Source: an uncultured Eubacteriales bacterium (GTDB lineage Bacteria; Bacillota; Clostridia; Oscillospirales; CAG-382). From it: a stretch of DNA of 64,000 nt. The translations under genes were made by a program, and so were the position numbers. The notes beneath the pieces were generated by a model. That model ran no database searches and was not told the DNA's origin. It was given only the letters and a program-made list of their open reading frames with translations. The stretch covers positions 14,828-78,827 of the forward strand of contig CAKSCV010000011.1 in NCBI GenBank assembly GCA_934444645.1, read 5' to 3'. The number at the start of each line of letters is the position of its first letter. Within the stretch, counting starts at the first letter, position 1. Shown in pieces: positions 52,329-61,951 of the stretch.

Positions 52329-55169
52329 TTAGTGAACAACATCGGCAAAGGCATATAACATTTGTGCAAATTCTGCTTTGGTAACATTGTTGAATGGTTT
52401 GAAAGTGCCGTCTTCATATCCCCGTATTATACCTATGCTGCTTGCCCAGCTGACTGCTTCGACAGCCCAGTCGGAAACGGCATCCGCATCCGTATAAATG
52501 ATTTGTGACGATGCCTCGCTATTGTCTGTACCAAGAAATTCCGCGCAACGGTATAGCATAACAACCGCCTGTTCACGCGTTACATCATCCGAATATCCGA
52601 AAAGCGTGTCGTCATACCCGTAAATAATGCCGTTATCGTATGCCCAGTTGATATATACTTTGTTATTCGCTGGAACATCGGTGAATTTCGCTTTTGATTC
52701 GACATTTTCACCGCGGCACAGTCCCGCAATTCCCGTTGCTATAATCCCTCTTGAGGCATTTTGGTTTATGCCGTACTCAACATCCGATAACCCATCCATA
52801 TACGGCAGAGAAAAGAACACTGCGTTGTAATACCATTCATCATGCTTAACATCTTCATAATCGAATCCGAATTCTTCGGTAATCTGTTCCGCAAGAATGA
52901 TTGAACATTTTTCTTCAAAAACATTGTGAATACCGACTTCGGAAAGAGCTTCCTTGAACGGAATATGATCGCCGAGCGCACAGAATTTTAAATATCGATC
53001 CTTTGCCACATCAAAATCGTCAATTCCGGACCAGATGTCAAGAGCCGCCATTGAACTTGTCGCATAACTTATGTAATAAAACGGTTGCGTGAATATATGC
53101 TGTATCTGTACCCATTCGTATGCCATCTCATCATCCGTCATAAAGGTCATTCCGTAGCTTTCGCCTATTTTTCTGTATGTGCGGTTCAGTTCGTCAACAC
53201 TCATATTCGGATTTTTGATTGCGGCAAGCTCAAACTCGTTTATAACGCATCCGTCAATAACATTCCCAAGCAAATAATAAATTAAAGAAAGAGTATATGC
53301 GTTTTCGTCTTTGCCGTAAAAGCGGTTGTAATAGTTTGTCATAAGTGTTTCAAGACCGAGTGAATTAACCTCTGCGGTATCAATATTTGATGCGTCAAAC
53401 GTACCTATATTATTTTCCTGATTTACCGGATCATAAAGCATTGTGTTAAAATGCCCAAATTCATGAATAACCGTGCCGAGTTGACCTGCATTATCCTCTG
53501 ACGGGCTTGCAAACAAAAACGGAGTTCCCGGATTATAAAGATAAATCGTTGCCGCATAGGAAGGATATTTATCCTCCGAATAGGTAATGTCATACATATT
53601 CTTATCCAGCATATACATAAATGCGTCCGACATCTCACCGCTCACATCCGCAAAGCAGAATTTTAATTCCTCAAGGATTTCCTCATCCGTCATGGATAAA
53701 TATCTTGTATCCAGATTGGCGATTGCATCGCCGACCTTTTCAAATAAGGGGACTATATGTTTTTTAACATAACCGGAAAAGCTTTGTGCTTCGGCAATGG
53801 TATAATCTCTGATGTAACCGGTCTCATAGGCGTATTCGGCATAATTCTCATACACTGTTTCCCCGGCAATTTTATCTCTTACCTTTACTAATTTGGAATA
53901 GATTTCTCCCAAAATAATATTGTTTTTTTTGGTATATTCCAGATATTTATTTTCCAGCATTTCAAGTTCCGCCTGCAGCGCGTCGGTATCGCCGCCGTTT
54001 TTCATTGCTTCATCCGCCGCATTCATCTTAGCTGTAATATCGCTTATATTAAGCTTCTCGCCGCTATCGGATATAACGGTATTATTGCCGTAGATATTTG
54101 CCGTAAAATCACTGATGAGCTTTTGCTCTTCTGCGACAAGCTCATAGTATTTATCTGAACCGTTACTGCCGAGAAAAGCCTCAAATTCATCCTCGCTGCC
54201 GAAAAGCTCCGCCGGCACGGATCTGTATTTTCCTTCCGCAAGCTCGGTATACATACGGGTATAATTTTTTTCCGCTTCGCTTACGATATTGAAAGCTTTT
54301 TCCAGCTCAGCAATATTCTCCTCGGAATTGTGTTTCCACACGTTAATCTGTGCAAGAGCATACCTTGATACCGAATCCCAATACTGTTCCGATAAAGTTT
54401 CAAGCAAGCCCTTCATTGCTTTCGCGTTTTCCTCTGTATAGGGCTTTGAATTGATTTTAAGGATCTCAGATATATTTTTGTCAAACTCCGCCATGCCGAA
54501 TCTTTCATATTTTATATCGTTAAAATTCGTCTGAGGCATGGAAAATTTCCCGAAATATTTCTTTTCAGCCGGCTCTGCGCCGTATAAAGAGTAATATGTA
54601 TCGTAAAAGCCGAGGCATGCGTCCATACCGGCATTTGTGCTTAATGCTTTTTCAAGCACCGTCTGCCACGAGCCGTATTTTTCATAAAGCGAATCCGCCG
54701 TCGGACCATTTTCGTTTCCGTAGGTGTCAAGATTACTTTTCTTTACCCTCGCAAGACCCTCCGGATCTCCGTTATATGCCTCAAGTCGCAATTCATTTCT
54801 GCGCTTGCTGACCGTGCGTGCAATCTCCTCGGTGGTTTTGCCCTCCGCCGACAGTTTGTCAATCATTTTGTACAACTCTTCATTTTTGGCGTGGTACGCA
54901 GCACGTTGCTCCCTTGCTTCGGCAACCTGTTTCTCATCCGTCCAGTCAATCGCGTTTGCAAACTCGCCCAGCCGCACCGAATCGGGGTTCGGGCGGTAGC
55001 CGTAAACCGCAGCCGGATCCTCAATAATATTCGCCGCAGTCTTCGGATTATCCATCGGATTATGGATATATGCGCCCTCCGCCGCAAACGCAAGGTTTGA
55101 CGGAACGAGTGAAAAGACCATAATCAGGGACAGTACGATCGCCAAAAGCTTTCTTTTTACATGATACAT
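52329..55169 (-). CDS. SLH-anchored zinc metallopeptidase (M3-like)
   Basis: A 946-aa secreted protein. A signal peptide (KRKLLAIVLSLIMVFSL, through about residue 30) is followed by a long helical region. The zinc motif is IHEFGHF near residue 566, with a downstream Glu in AEVNSLGLETLMTNYY, as in M3/oligoendopeptidase-like gluzincins. The C-terminal ~175 residues (771-946) are three SLH domains that attach it to the wall. It probably trims peptides at the surface. ATG 55169 is preferred because it lies 7 bases after AAGGAGG; ATG 55175 is only one base away. The stop is 19 bases from the alkyl sulfatase remnant, at a likely junction. It could also be a free-standing transglycosylase-type protein, but HEFGH argues against that. 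Confidence 0.82.
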   Translation of the reverse strand: MYHVKRKLLAIVLSLIMVFSLVPSNLAFAAEGAYIHNPMDNPKTAANIIEDPAAVYGYRPNPDSVRLGEFANAIDWTDEKQVAEAREQRAAYHAKNEELYKMIDKLSAEGKTTEEIARTVSKRRNELRLEAYNGDPEGLARVKKSNLDTYGNENGPTADSLYEKYGSWQTVLEKALSTNAGMDACLGFYDTYYSLYGAEPAEKKYFGKFSMPQTNFNDIKYERFGMAEFDKNISEILKINSKPYTEENAKAMKGLLETLSEQYWDSVSRYALAQINVWKHNSEENIAELEKAFNIVSEAEKNYTRMYTELAEGKYRSVPAELFGSEDEFEAFLGSNGSDKYYELVAEEQKLISDFTANIYGNNTVISDSGEKLNISDITAKMNAADEAMKNGGDTDALQAELEMLENKYLEYTKKNNIILGEIYSKLVKVRDKIAGETVYENYAEYAYETGYIRDYTIAEAQSFSGYVKKHIVPLFEKVGDAIANLDTRYLSMTDEEILEELKFCFADVSGEMSDAFMYMLDKNMYDITYSEDKYPSYAATIYLYNPGTPFLFASPSEDNAGQLGTVIHEFGHFNTMLYDPVNQENNIGTFDASNIDTAEVNSLGLETLMTNYYNRFYGKDENAYTLSLIYYLLGNVIDGCVINEFELAAIKNPNMSVDELNRTYRKIGESYGMTFMTDDEMAYEWVQIQHIFTQPFYYISYATSSMAALDIWSGIDDFDVAKDRYLKFCALGDHIPFKEALSEVGIHNVFEEKCSIILAEQITEEFGFDYEDVKHDEWYYNAVFFSLPYMDGLSDVEYGINQNASRGIIATGIAGLCRGENVESKAKFTDVPANNKVYINWAYDNGIIYGYDDTLFGYSDDVTREQAVVMLYRCAEFLGTDNSEASSQIIYTDADAVSDWAVEAVSWASSIGIIRGYEDGTFKPFNNVTKAEFAQMLYAFADVVH

Positions 55170-55402
55170 CTTCATGCCTCCTTATATAATGGATTTTTGA
55201 AAGTATATACTATAAATATACTTAATTAATTATACCACATTTTTTTGACAATTTCAAGGTGAAATTTCCGTGTCAGGCATTTTTCGTTGTAGTGTTACAA
55301 TAGAAGTGAGACCGAAAGCAAGAAAAAGATAGAAAAAGTGATCGAGTTCTGTTAAAATAGAATCACCACAACCCAAATCAACAGAAAGGACTCGACCACT
55401 TC

Positions 55403-55813
55403 ATGAAGAATTATACCACAAACAAACGCTATTGTCCACACGAAATTACAACAAAATTACATTCAGTGCAACTTTATCGTCAAACACGGGATATTTCATA
55501 CGTTTGCAGGAAATATAAAGTTTCAAAAGCCTCTCTGATGAGATGGAACAAAGCATATGACGGAACAAAAGAATCATTAATGCCCAAATCGCACCGTCCC
55601 CACACACCACATCCAAACGCGCATACCGAGCAAGAAATCAAATGGATAACAGACTATCACAGAAGGAATCCCAACATATCCTTGGGCGAGCTTTACGGTA
55701 AATTGCGTGAGGATAAGGCATATTCCCGCCATCCCGGATCTCTTTGTCGTGTGTTTGGTGCGGAAAAGCGGAGAATTCATGAGATAATCGGCAGAAATCT
55801 GACGATTATGTGA
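55403..55813 (+). pseudogene. Truncated transposase/integrase-type helix-turn-helix protein
   Basis: A 136-aa frame with the helix-turn-helix (DISYVCRKYKVSKASLMRWN) and linker (NPNISLGELYGKLRE) that open IS481/IS3-like transposases. Intact relatives are two to three times longer with a DDE catalytic core, which is missing here. The C-terminal end (GAEKRRIHEI ... TIM) looks like read-through into unrelated sequence. GAAAGGACTCG precedes the ATG. It is an IS remnant between the SLH peptidase and the M23 gene. No flanking direct repeat was confirmed by eye. Confidence 0.65.
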
Positions 55814-55982
55814 TTTTTTATGGTTATTTTGTCGAAAATTCGCATCAGGGGTTGATTTTTTCGGATTTTTGGTGTATAATACTACTGTTTGTGGAAGTAT
55901 GCCGCTGTTTTTGCGGTGTTTTCCTACTAAAAAGCAATGTCCATCCTATGCAAAATTCCACGGAAAGGAGAACGGACAGACA

Positions 55983-57905
55983 ATGAAAAATACGGAATTC
56001 GATCCCATCGATTTTCATGCGGAAACCGCTTTGCCCGAGGCGGAGCGGACCACGTCGGACAAGCAGCCGGAAAGCGCTGCCTCTTCGGAAACGGCTGAAA
56101 AGGCGCGCGTCAAAATCCTTGCCGGCACTTCGGTCGGAAAACTATACCGGCTGTTTCGCGCAGACGGCATGTCCAAGCACGAAAGTCTTTACAATGCGCT
56201 GTATCTTGCCTGCCACAACCGGTATGAAAAGACACCGTCCGCCATGCGCGGTGAATTCAAAAGCATCCATGAGCATCCGAGAGGCTGGTCGGGCGACAAG
56301 CGGAAGTTGCACAAAAACAATATTTGGTCAGTGGCTTTAAGTGCCCTCGGCGGACTTGCCTATCTGATGCACGGCGTGAAAAAAGCAGCCGGTGCGGTTG
56401 GCAGAGCCTTTCGCAAAATCGGGCATATTCCGCACAGCATGGATAACTCGGCACGTGCCATGAGCGCTTTCGGACGGGTGCTTTTGAAAGCGGCGCTGCC
56501 GGCGGCGGCGATTGCGTTTGCGTCGTTTGCGGCAATTCATATCGCCAAAGCCTCACGCACGGAATGTGCGGTGGATGTCTATATTGACGATGTTTATGTG
56601 GGCAACACCTTAAATGTTGCCGAAATTCTCGATACCAAACGCCAGTATGAGGCGGATCTGTCCGCACGGTACGGTTCGCCGGTGGTATTGGAGTGCAAAA
56701 TTGATTTGGTGCCGGGCGAATATCGTGAAAATGAGAAGATTCCTGCCGGAGACACCGCGATTTTTAACGAATATATCGCAAACGATACCGAAGACGGCTA
56801 TGGATTATATATTGACGGCAGACTTGCGGCAGTGGCGTCGGTCGAAAAGTGGTTTTATGATGCCATCAAGGATTATATTGCCCTGCAAGAGAAAAGCTAT
56901 CGGGCGCTGTTCGGCATCTCCGAGGATGAGGTTGACCGTTTTATTTACAGCAACAACATTACGCTTATTTCCGACCGCTATCCGTCCTCCTATTTTTTGA
57001 ACCGGCGCGAGGTACGCAAGCTTTTTTCCCTTTCGTCGGCTCTTTCGAACGAGGATGAAGCGTTTTTCAAAAATCATCTGCATTTTATCAAGTGGAAGGA
57101 TTTTGACGGCGGCATTCAATCGACGGCGTTTGCCTATTCGTTGGATCTGAATTATGCAAGTCTCGGCACAACCGGCCGCGCAGCGTCTTCAACGGCGGTC
57201 TACAACATGGCGGCTCCCACAGAAACGGTCTCCATGGAGCTGTCGGTGGTCAAGGATGAAAGCGAGCGCGTGAGCGTGCCGTTTGAGATCCAGACGATCG
57301 ATGAGGAAACTTGGCCGCAGGGGATGCGCCGTTTGGTGCAAAGCGGCGCGGAGGGCGAAAAAATCGTCTATTACAAGTCGTTCTATCAGGGCGGCAAGCT
57401 TGTCAAGCGCGAGGTTTCGGGTGAAGCGATCTTAAAAGCACCGGTGGCGAAGATTGTGCGTGCCGGCACCAAAGAGCTTACCGAAGAAGAGAAGAAGCTG
57501 ATTCCGACCGGAACGTATATCTATCCGTATCAAGGAAAAATCACCAGCACCTTCGGCTGGCGTGTCATTTTCGGCTCGACCAGCTTCCATCAGGGAATTG
57601 ATATTTACGGCAAGCGCGGTGAAACGGTGGTTGCCGCTGACGGCGGTGAGGTCATTGAGGTCGGCACGAACAAGTCCTACGGCAACTATTGCTTAATCCG
57701 CCACAACGAAGACATTGTCACGCGGTATGCGCATTGCGACAGCATCACGGTGGAGGAAGGCGACCTTGTCGGGCAGGGCTTCCCGATCGGCACGCTCGGT
57801 TCGACCGGAAAAGTGACGGGCGTACACGTGCATTTTGAGATCATCAAGAATGGGGTCAAGGTGGATCCGCTTCCGTATATGACGGGAACATTGCCTTATG
57901 CGTAA
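55983..57905 (+). CDS. M23 peptidase with G5 domain and membrane anchor
   Basis: A 640-aa protein. The first ~165 residues are cytoplasmic and acidic-to-basic with no known fold. One membrane helix (about 170-190, ALPAAAIAFASFAAIHIA) follows. The outer part has an unrecognised domain (195-420), a G5 domain (about 422-500, YYKSFYQGGKLVKREVSGEA) and the LytM/M23 peptidase (520-636). In the peptidase, HQGIDIYG and HVHFE hold the zinc ligands. It should cut peptidoglycan cross-links. Similar proteins work in cell separation and sporulation in Clostridia. The start is at 55983: AAAGGAG is 12 bases upstream, a bit far, and the longer open frame has no ribosome site. Confidence 0.88.
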   Translation: MKNTEFDPIDFHAETALPEAERTTSDKQPESAASSETAEKARVKILAGTSVGKLYRLFRADGMSKHESLYNALYLACHNRYEKTPSAMRGEFKSIHEHPRGWSGDKRKLHKNNIWSVALSALGGLAYLMHGVKKAAGAVGRAFRKIGHIPHSMDNSARAMSAFGRVLLKAALPAAAIAFASFAAIHIAKASRTECAVDVYIDDVYVGNTLNVAEILDTKRQYEADLSARYGSPVVLECKIDLVPGEYRENEKIPAGDTAIFNEYIANDTEDGYGLYIDGRLAAVASVEKWFYDAIKDYIALQEKSYRALFGISEDEVDRFIYSNNITLISDRYPSSYFLNRREVRKLFSLSSALSNEDEAFFKNHLHFIKWKDFDGGIQSTAFAYSLDLNYASLGTTGRAASSTAVYNMAAPTETVSMELSVVKDESERVSVPFEIQTIDEETWPQGMRRLVQSGAEGEKIVYYKSFYQGGKLVKREVSGEAILKAPVAKIVRAGTKELTEEEKKLIPTGTYIYPYQGKITSTFGWRVIFGSTSFHQGIDIYGKRGETVVAADGGEVIEVGTNKSYGNYCLIRHNEDIVTRYAHCDSITVEEGDLVGQGFPIGTLGSTGKVTGVHVHFEIIKNGVKVDPLPYMTGTLPYA

Positions 57906-57912
57906 GGAGCAA

Positions 57913-57946
57913 AGGAGCAGGCACGATTTTGTGCCTGCTCCTTTTG
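57913..57946 (+). terminator. Terminator after the M23 gene
   Basis: 14-bp stem aaaggagcaggcac/gtgcctgctccttt. T residues follow only weakly. Confidence 0.7.
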
Positions 57947-57957
57947 GCGTTCTTTCG

Positions 57958-59430
57958 GACGCCGGGAAAACGCCGCGAAGCGGCGAAAGGATTTAATTGG
58001 ATTGTGTGAAGTGGTTGTTTTGGTGCGCTGATTCGAGGTTTGGAAAACCTCGAATCTCCCTTAAAAAGGTTTTAATTGTTGCGGTGCGAAGCTGCCATTG
58101 CGGTGCGCTGATTTGAGGTTTGAAAAACCTCGGAGCTTCCCGGAAAGGGGACGTTTTTACGTTCTTTTTGCGTCGTGCAAAAAGAACCAAAAAGCATGCT
58201 CGGACGTGCAAAAAGTTGCCGGTGGCAAGTTTTTGTGCGTCGGAGACCGCCGAAACAGGGAGAATTGCGAACGGACGTGAGCAAGGCGACCATGTTTCAA
58301 GGAGACGACTCCGTCCTGCGACCTCGATTCAAATCGCCGGTCGATACGAGATTTTTGCTGAAATGTCCGGCATTCATCAGGTAACCGGCAACGCAGAAAA
58401 CAGCAGTTTTCCGGGTATCGCCGGCAATGATTTGAATCGGTGCGACGTTCCGGCTTTACAGCGTAAGGATTTAGAGCGAACAGCAAAAGAACGGCTGTAT
58501 TCTTTGCAAACAGTAGGTTAAGGGTGGTGCGAATGGGTGGCGGAGGGCAGAAAAGGATTGCTTTGGATGGAAATAAGGAAAGGTTTGTGCGAATAAAAGG
58601 CTTTTGGTTTGTAAAAATGGGAATTTTTTGCAGACAGTAGGTTAAGGTCGGTTGGAATGGGCGGCGGAGGGTGGAAAAGAGTAGCTTTGGGTGGCAATAA
58701 AAAAGGTTTGTACGAAAGAAAGGCTTTTTGTACGTAAAAAGGCAGTTTTTGAGGACAGCGAAGAAAGGCACGTGCAAAAGAAGTTTTTGTGCGTAAAAAA
58801 AGTGGCTTTGAGTGAAGTTCGTAAAGTTTCTGCTAATGAATTTATTTGATTCGCGATAAAGGCGTTTTTTCGGCTCATGCAAAGCCACCCGATAAAGAAA
58901 AGCATTTTTCAGCATACAAAAATTTCAATTTCGCACTGCACCAAAGCTAACGCGCAGTCACAGATTTTATCCGCGATAACTTACTGTAAGCTTGCACTAC
59001 AATAATCCTTTTTCGAAAAACATCAGTCTTGCGTCTGCACTATAGTAACCCTTTCGCACCGATTCAAAGCCTTTACGCCGGCGTTTTGTGGGCAAAACCG
59101 GTTTCGGCAGAAGCCGCCGGAAAGCTTTACAAAACCTTTTTCGGCAGAGCTTTGAATCGTCCCCGGAGTCCAGAGGTTCGCAAACCTCTGGTGTACTTTT
59201 GGTTCTTTTCGTACACGCGAAAAGAATAAACCCGTTCCCTTTCCGGGAAGCTCCGAGGTTCTGCAAACCTCGAATCAGCTCACCGCAGCCACAGCTTCGC
59301 ACCGCAACAATTAAAACCTTTTTAAGGAAGCTTCGAGGTTCTGCAAACCTCGAATCAGCGCACATAGCAGGCAACTTCGTGCAATCCAATTAAATCCTTC
59401 CGCCGCCCTTGGCGGCTTTTACCATACTTT
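57958..59430. repeat. Composite inverted-repeat element, copy D (largest)
   Basis: Both ends are closed by a GC-rich hairpin beside aaaggatttaattgg (left, about 57986-58000) and its reverse complement (right, about 59387-59400). The left arm (to 58444) has the type 1 core (attcatcaggtaaccggcaa, about 58372-58391). It also carries an extra insert, with repeats of acgtgc and an aagttgcc stretch, around 58200-58310. The right arm (from 59055) has the type 2 core (gggcaaaaccggtttcggca, about 59090-59109). The centre (58445-59054, 610 bp) is reversed relative to A and holds a tandem duplication. Beyond the right end, a further hairpin module continues to about 59520. Confidence 0.85.
58511..58758. 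repeat. 124-bp tandem duplication in the centre of copy D
   Basis: cagtaggttaag at 58511-58522 recurs at 58635-58646. The flanking sequence (ggcggagg, aaaag, gctttgg, a long Lys-type A-rich run, aaaggtttgt) repeats in the same order. Copies A-C have a single unit at this place. It accounts for part of the length difference between centres. Confidence 0.65.
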
Positions 59431-59626
59431 TTGTAAAGTACAAAAAGTATGACAAAAAGACCTTTCCCTTTCCGGGAAGCATCGAGGTTCTGCAAACCTC
59501 GATTCGGCTCGCCGCAGCAGCGGCTTCATGAACGGCAAAATGCACAAAAAATAAACCCTCTTTTTGGACAGCTTTTTGGTATTGCGCCGTATTTTTCCGT
59601 TTTGCAAAAAAAATACAAAAAATCCC

Positions 59627-59655
59627 TTGACAAATCCCTGCCCTTGGTGTAATAT
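59627..59655 (+). promoter_or_regulatory. Promoter of glutamine synthetase
   Basis: TTGACA, 17-base spacer, TAATAT (TATAAT with a 20-base spacer overlaps it). It gives a leader of about 95 bases. Confidence 0.65.
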
Positions 59656-59668
59656 AATGCCATGCAGA

Positions 59669-59730
59669 GCAAAGGTGCCGCAGATACAATCTATCTGTGG
59701 CATTTTTCTTTATATTTGCATAACCTTTGC
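59669..59730 (+). promoter_or_regulatory. Leader with terminator and alternative pairing (attenuator?)
   Basis: A terminator-like hairpin (tgccgcagata/tatctgtggca, 59676-59702) with five T residues (59703-59707) lies between the promoter and the start of glutamine synthetase. gcaaaggt (59669-59676) just ahead of it can pair with acctttgc (59723-59730) just after it. Leader terminators of nitrogen genes in Clostridia are often controlled by ANTAR proteins. The two hexaloop hairpins that ANTAR proteins bind were not clearly found here. Confidence 0.5.
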
Positions 59731-59762
59731 CGAGATTATAAAACGAAAGGAAATGAATCACT

Positions 59763-61850
59763 ATGAGCAGCGTGCCGGAAATGTTTGGAAGCCTTGTCTT
59801 TAACGACGACGTTATGAGAGAAAAGCTCCCCAAGGACGTCTATAAGTCCCTTCGCAAAACCATCGACCGCGGAACCGACCTCGATATCAATGTTGCCAAT
59901 GTGGTTGCCAATGCCATGAAAGACTGGGCGGTGGAACACGGTGCAACCCATTATACACACTGGTTCCAGCCGATGACGGGGATCACCGCCGAAAAGCATG
60001 ACAGCTTTATCTCCCCGACCTCCAACGGAAAGGTCATTATGGAATTTTCCGGCAAGGAACTCATTAAGGGCGAACCGGATGCCTCCAGCTTCCCCTCCGG
60101 CGGTCTGCGCGCGACCTTTGAGGCGCGCGGCTATACCGCGTGGGACCCGACCTCCTACGCCTTTATCAAGGACGGCTCGCTGTATATCCCGACGGCGTTC
60201 TGCTCCTACAGCGGCGAAGTCCTCGATAAGAAGACACCGCTTCTTCGTTCCATGGAAGCCATCAGCGAGCAGGCCGTGCGTGTGCTTCGCCTGTTCGGCA
60301 ACACCTCCGTCCGCCGCGTCAATACCACCGTCGGCCCGGAACAGGAATATTTCCTTGTCGATAAAAAATACTACGAAGCAAGAGAAGACCTTATGTTCAC
60401 CGGCCGCACGCTCTTCGGCGCAAAGCCGCCCAAAGGCCAAGAGCTGGAGGATCATTACTTCGGCGTCATCAAGCCGCGCGTTGCTGCTTTCATGAAAGAA
60501 CTCGATGAGGAGCTTTGGAAGCTCGGTGTATACGCCAAGACCAAGCATAACGAAGTTGCACCGGCTCAGCATGAGCTTGCTCCGATCTTCACCACGACCA
60601 ATATCGCCAGCGACCACAACCAGCTCACCATGGAAATGATGAAAAAGGTTGCGGAACGCCATGGACTTGTCTGCCTGCTGCATGAAAAACCGTTTGCCGG
60701 TGTCAACGGCAGCGGTAAGCATAACAACTGGTCGATTTCCACCGATAAGGGTCAGAATCTGCTCGATCCCGGCACAACGCCGTATGAAAACGCACAGTTT
60801 CTTCTCTTCTTGGTCGCCGTTATCAAGGCGGTCGACGAATATCAGGATTTGCTCCGCATCTCGGTTGCCAGCGCCGGCAACGATCACCGTCTCGGCGCAA
60901 ACGAAGCACCGCCTGCCATCGTTTCCATGTTCGTCGGCGAAGAGCTGGAGGAAGTGCTTGACGCAATCGAAAAGGGTACCGATTACAAGGGTGGCGAAAA
61001 GCAGACCATGGAAATCGGCGTACACGTTCTGCCGAACTTCCCGAAAGATACCACCGACCGCAACCGTACCTCCCCGTTTGCCTTCACCGGCAACAAGTTC
61101 GAATTCCGTATGCTTGGCTCGAACCAGTCGATTTCCGGTCCGAACATCGTGTTAAACACCATCGTTGCCGAGGAATTAAAGCAGTTTGCCGACGAACTTG
61201 AGGGTGCCGAAGATTTTACAAAAGCACTCAATGATCTTATCCGCAAGACCATCAAGGAACACAAGCGCATCATCTTCAACGGCGACGGCTATGCCGAATC
61301 GTGGCCGCTTGAAGCCGAAAAACGCGGTCTTCTCAACTATAAGACCACCGTTGAAGCACTTCCGCATTTCATCGATAAGAAAAATATCGACTTGTTCACC
61401 TCGCACAACGTCTTTACCGAAAAGGAAATGATCTCGCGAACCGAAATCCTTCTCGAAACCTATTCCAAGACCATCAATATCGAGGCTCTCACCTTGAACG
61501 ATATGGTCAAGAAGCAGCTTCTTCCGGCACTCAGCACCTATACGGCTGACCTTGCCGCCGCGCTCGCTGCAAAGACCGCTGTGGTCGATGGCATCGACGT
61601 GTCCATGGAAGAGAGCGGGTTAAAAGAGCTTTCCGCCGCGCAAGGCAAGCTGTATGCCCTTTCCTGCAAACTCGATAAAGAGCTTGCGGAGGTTCCGGGC
61701 GGCGAAGCACTTGAAACGGCAACCTATTACAGAGATGTCATTTTTGCCGAAATGCAGGGTATGCGCGAAGTGATCGACGCTGCCGAAGAAAAGGTCTCGT
61801 CCGACGTGTGGCCGGTGCCGACCTATTCCGATATTATTTTCCGCGTATAA
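59763..61850 (+). CDS. glnN: Glutamine synthetase type III
   Basis: A 695-aa enzyme that joins ammonia and glutamate with ATP to form glutamine. Size and blocks are of the GSIII class: the start SVPEMFGSLVFNDDVM, THYTHWFQPMTG, GPEQEYFLVDKKYY, and the ATP/glutamate region KHNEVAPAQHELAPIF. HEKPFAGVNGSGKHNNWS and NQSISGPNIVLNTIVAEE follow. GSIII forms large double-ring assemblies and is the main form in many Bacteroidota and Clostridia. AACGAAAGGAAATGAATCACT precedes the ATG. The ammonium transporter lies 101 bases downstream, separated by a terminator-type hairpin, so the two may form one nitrogen unit or be controlled separately. Confidence 0.96.
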   Translation: MSSVPEMFGSLVFNDDVMREKLPKDVYKSLRKTIDRGTDLDINVANVVANAMKDWAVEHGATHYTHWFQPMTGITAEKHDSFISPTSNGKVIMEFSGKELIKGEPDASSFPSGGLRATFEARGYTAWDPTSYAFIKDGSLYIPTAFCSYSGEVLDKKTPLLRSMEAISEQAVRVLRLFGNTSVRRVNTTVGPEQEYFLVDKKYYEAREDLMFTGRTLFGAKPPKGQELEDHYFGVIKPRVAAFMKELDEELWKLGVYAKTKHNEVAPAQHELAPIFTTTNIASDHNQLTMEMMKKVAERHGLVCLLHEKPFAGVNGSGKHNNWSISTDKGQNLLDPGTTPYENAQFLLFLVAVIKAVDEYQDLLRISVASAGNDHRLGANEAPPAIVSMFVGEELEEVLDAIEKGTDYKGGEKQTMEIGVHVLPNFPKDTTDRNRTSPFAFTGNKFEFRMLGSNQSISGPNIVLNTIVAEELKQFADELEGAEDFTKALNDLIRKTIKEHKRIIFNGDGYAESWPLEAEKRGLLNYKTTVEALPHFIDKKNIDLFTSHNVFTEKEMISRTEILLETYSKTINIEALTLNDMVKKQLLPALSTYTADLAAALAAKTAVVDGIDVSMEESGLKELSAAQGKLYALSCKLDKELAEVPGGEALETATYYRDVIFAEMQGMREVIDAAEEKVSSDVWPVPTYSDIIFRV

Positions 61851-61877
61851 ATTTTCATATTTTACACAGACACAAGG

Positions 61878-61925
61878 ACGTGTCGGAGTTTTCCTTTCTA
61901 TAGGAGTGCTCCGGCACGTTTTTTG
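61878..61925 (+). terminator. Terminator between glutamine synthetase and the ammonium transporter
   Basis: 11-bp stem acgtgtcggag/ctccggcacgt (61878-61888 with 61909-61919) followed by six T residues. No separate promoter for the transporter was evident, so it may be a second attenuator. Confidence 0.75.
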
Positions 61926-61951
61926 TATTTACACTTTAGGAGGAACAGACA

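Noticed and set aside
59640..59762. Known riboswitch (glnA or glutamine class) ahead of glnN
   Set aside because: The conserved core of the glnA RNA motif could not be recognised. Only a terminator and a possible alternative pairing are supported.
59736..61025. 429-codon open frame on the minus strand
   Set aside because: It is antisense to glutamine synthetase III, which is certain. The product has no known pattern.
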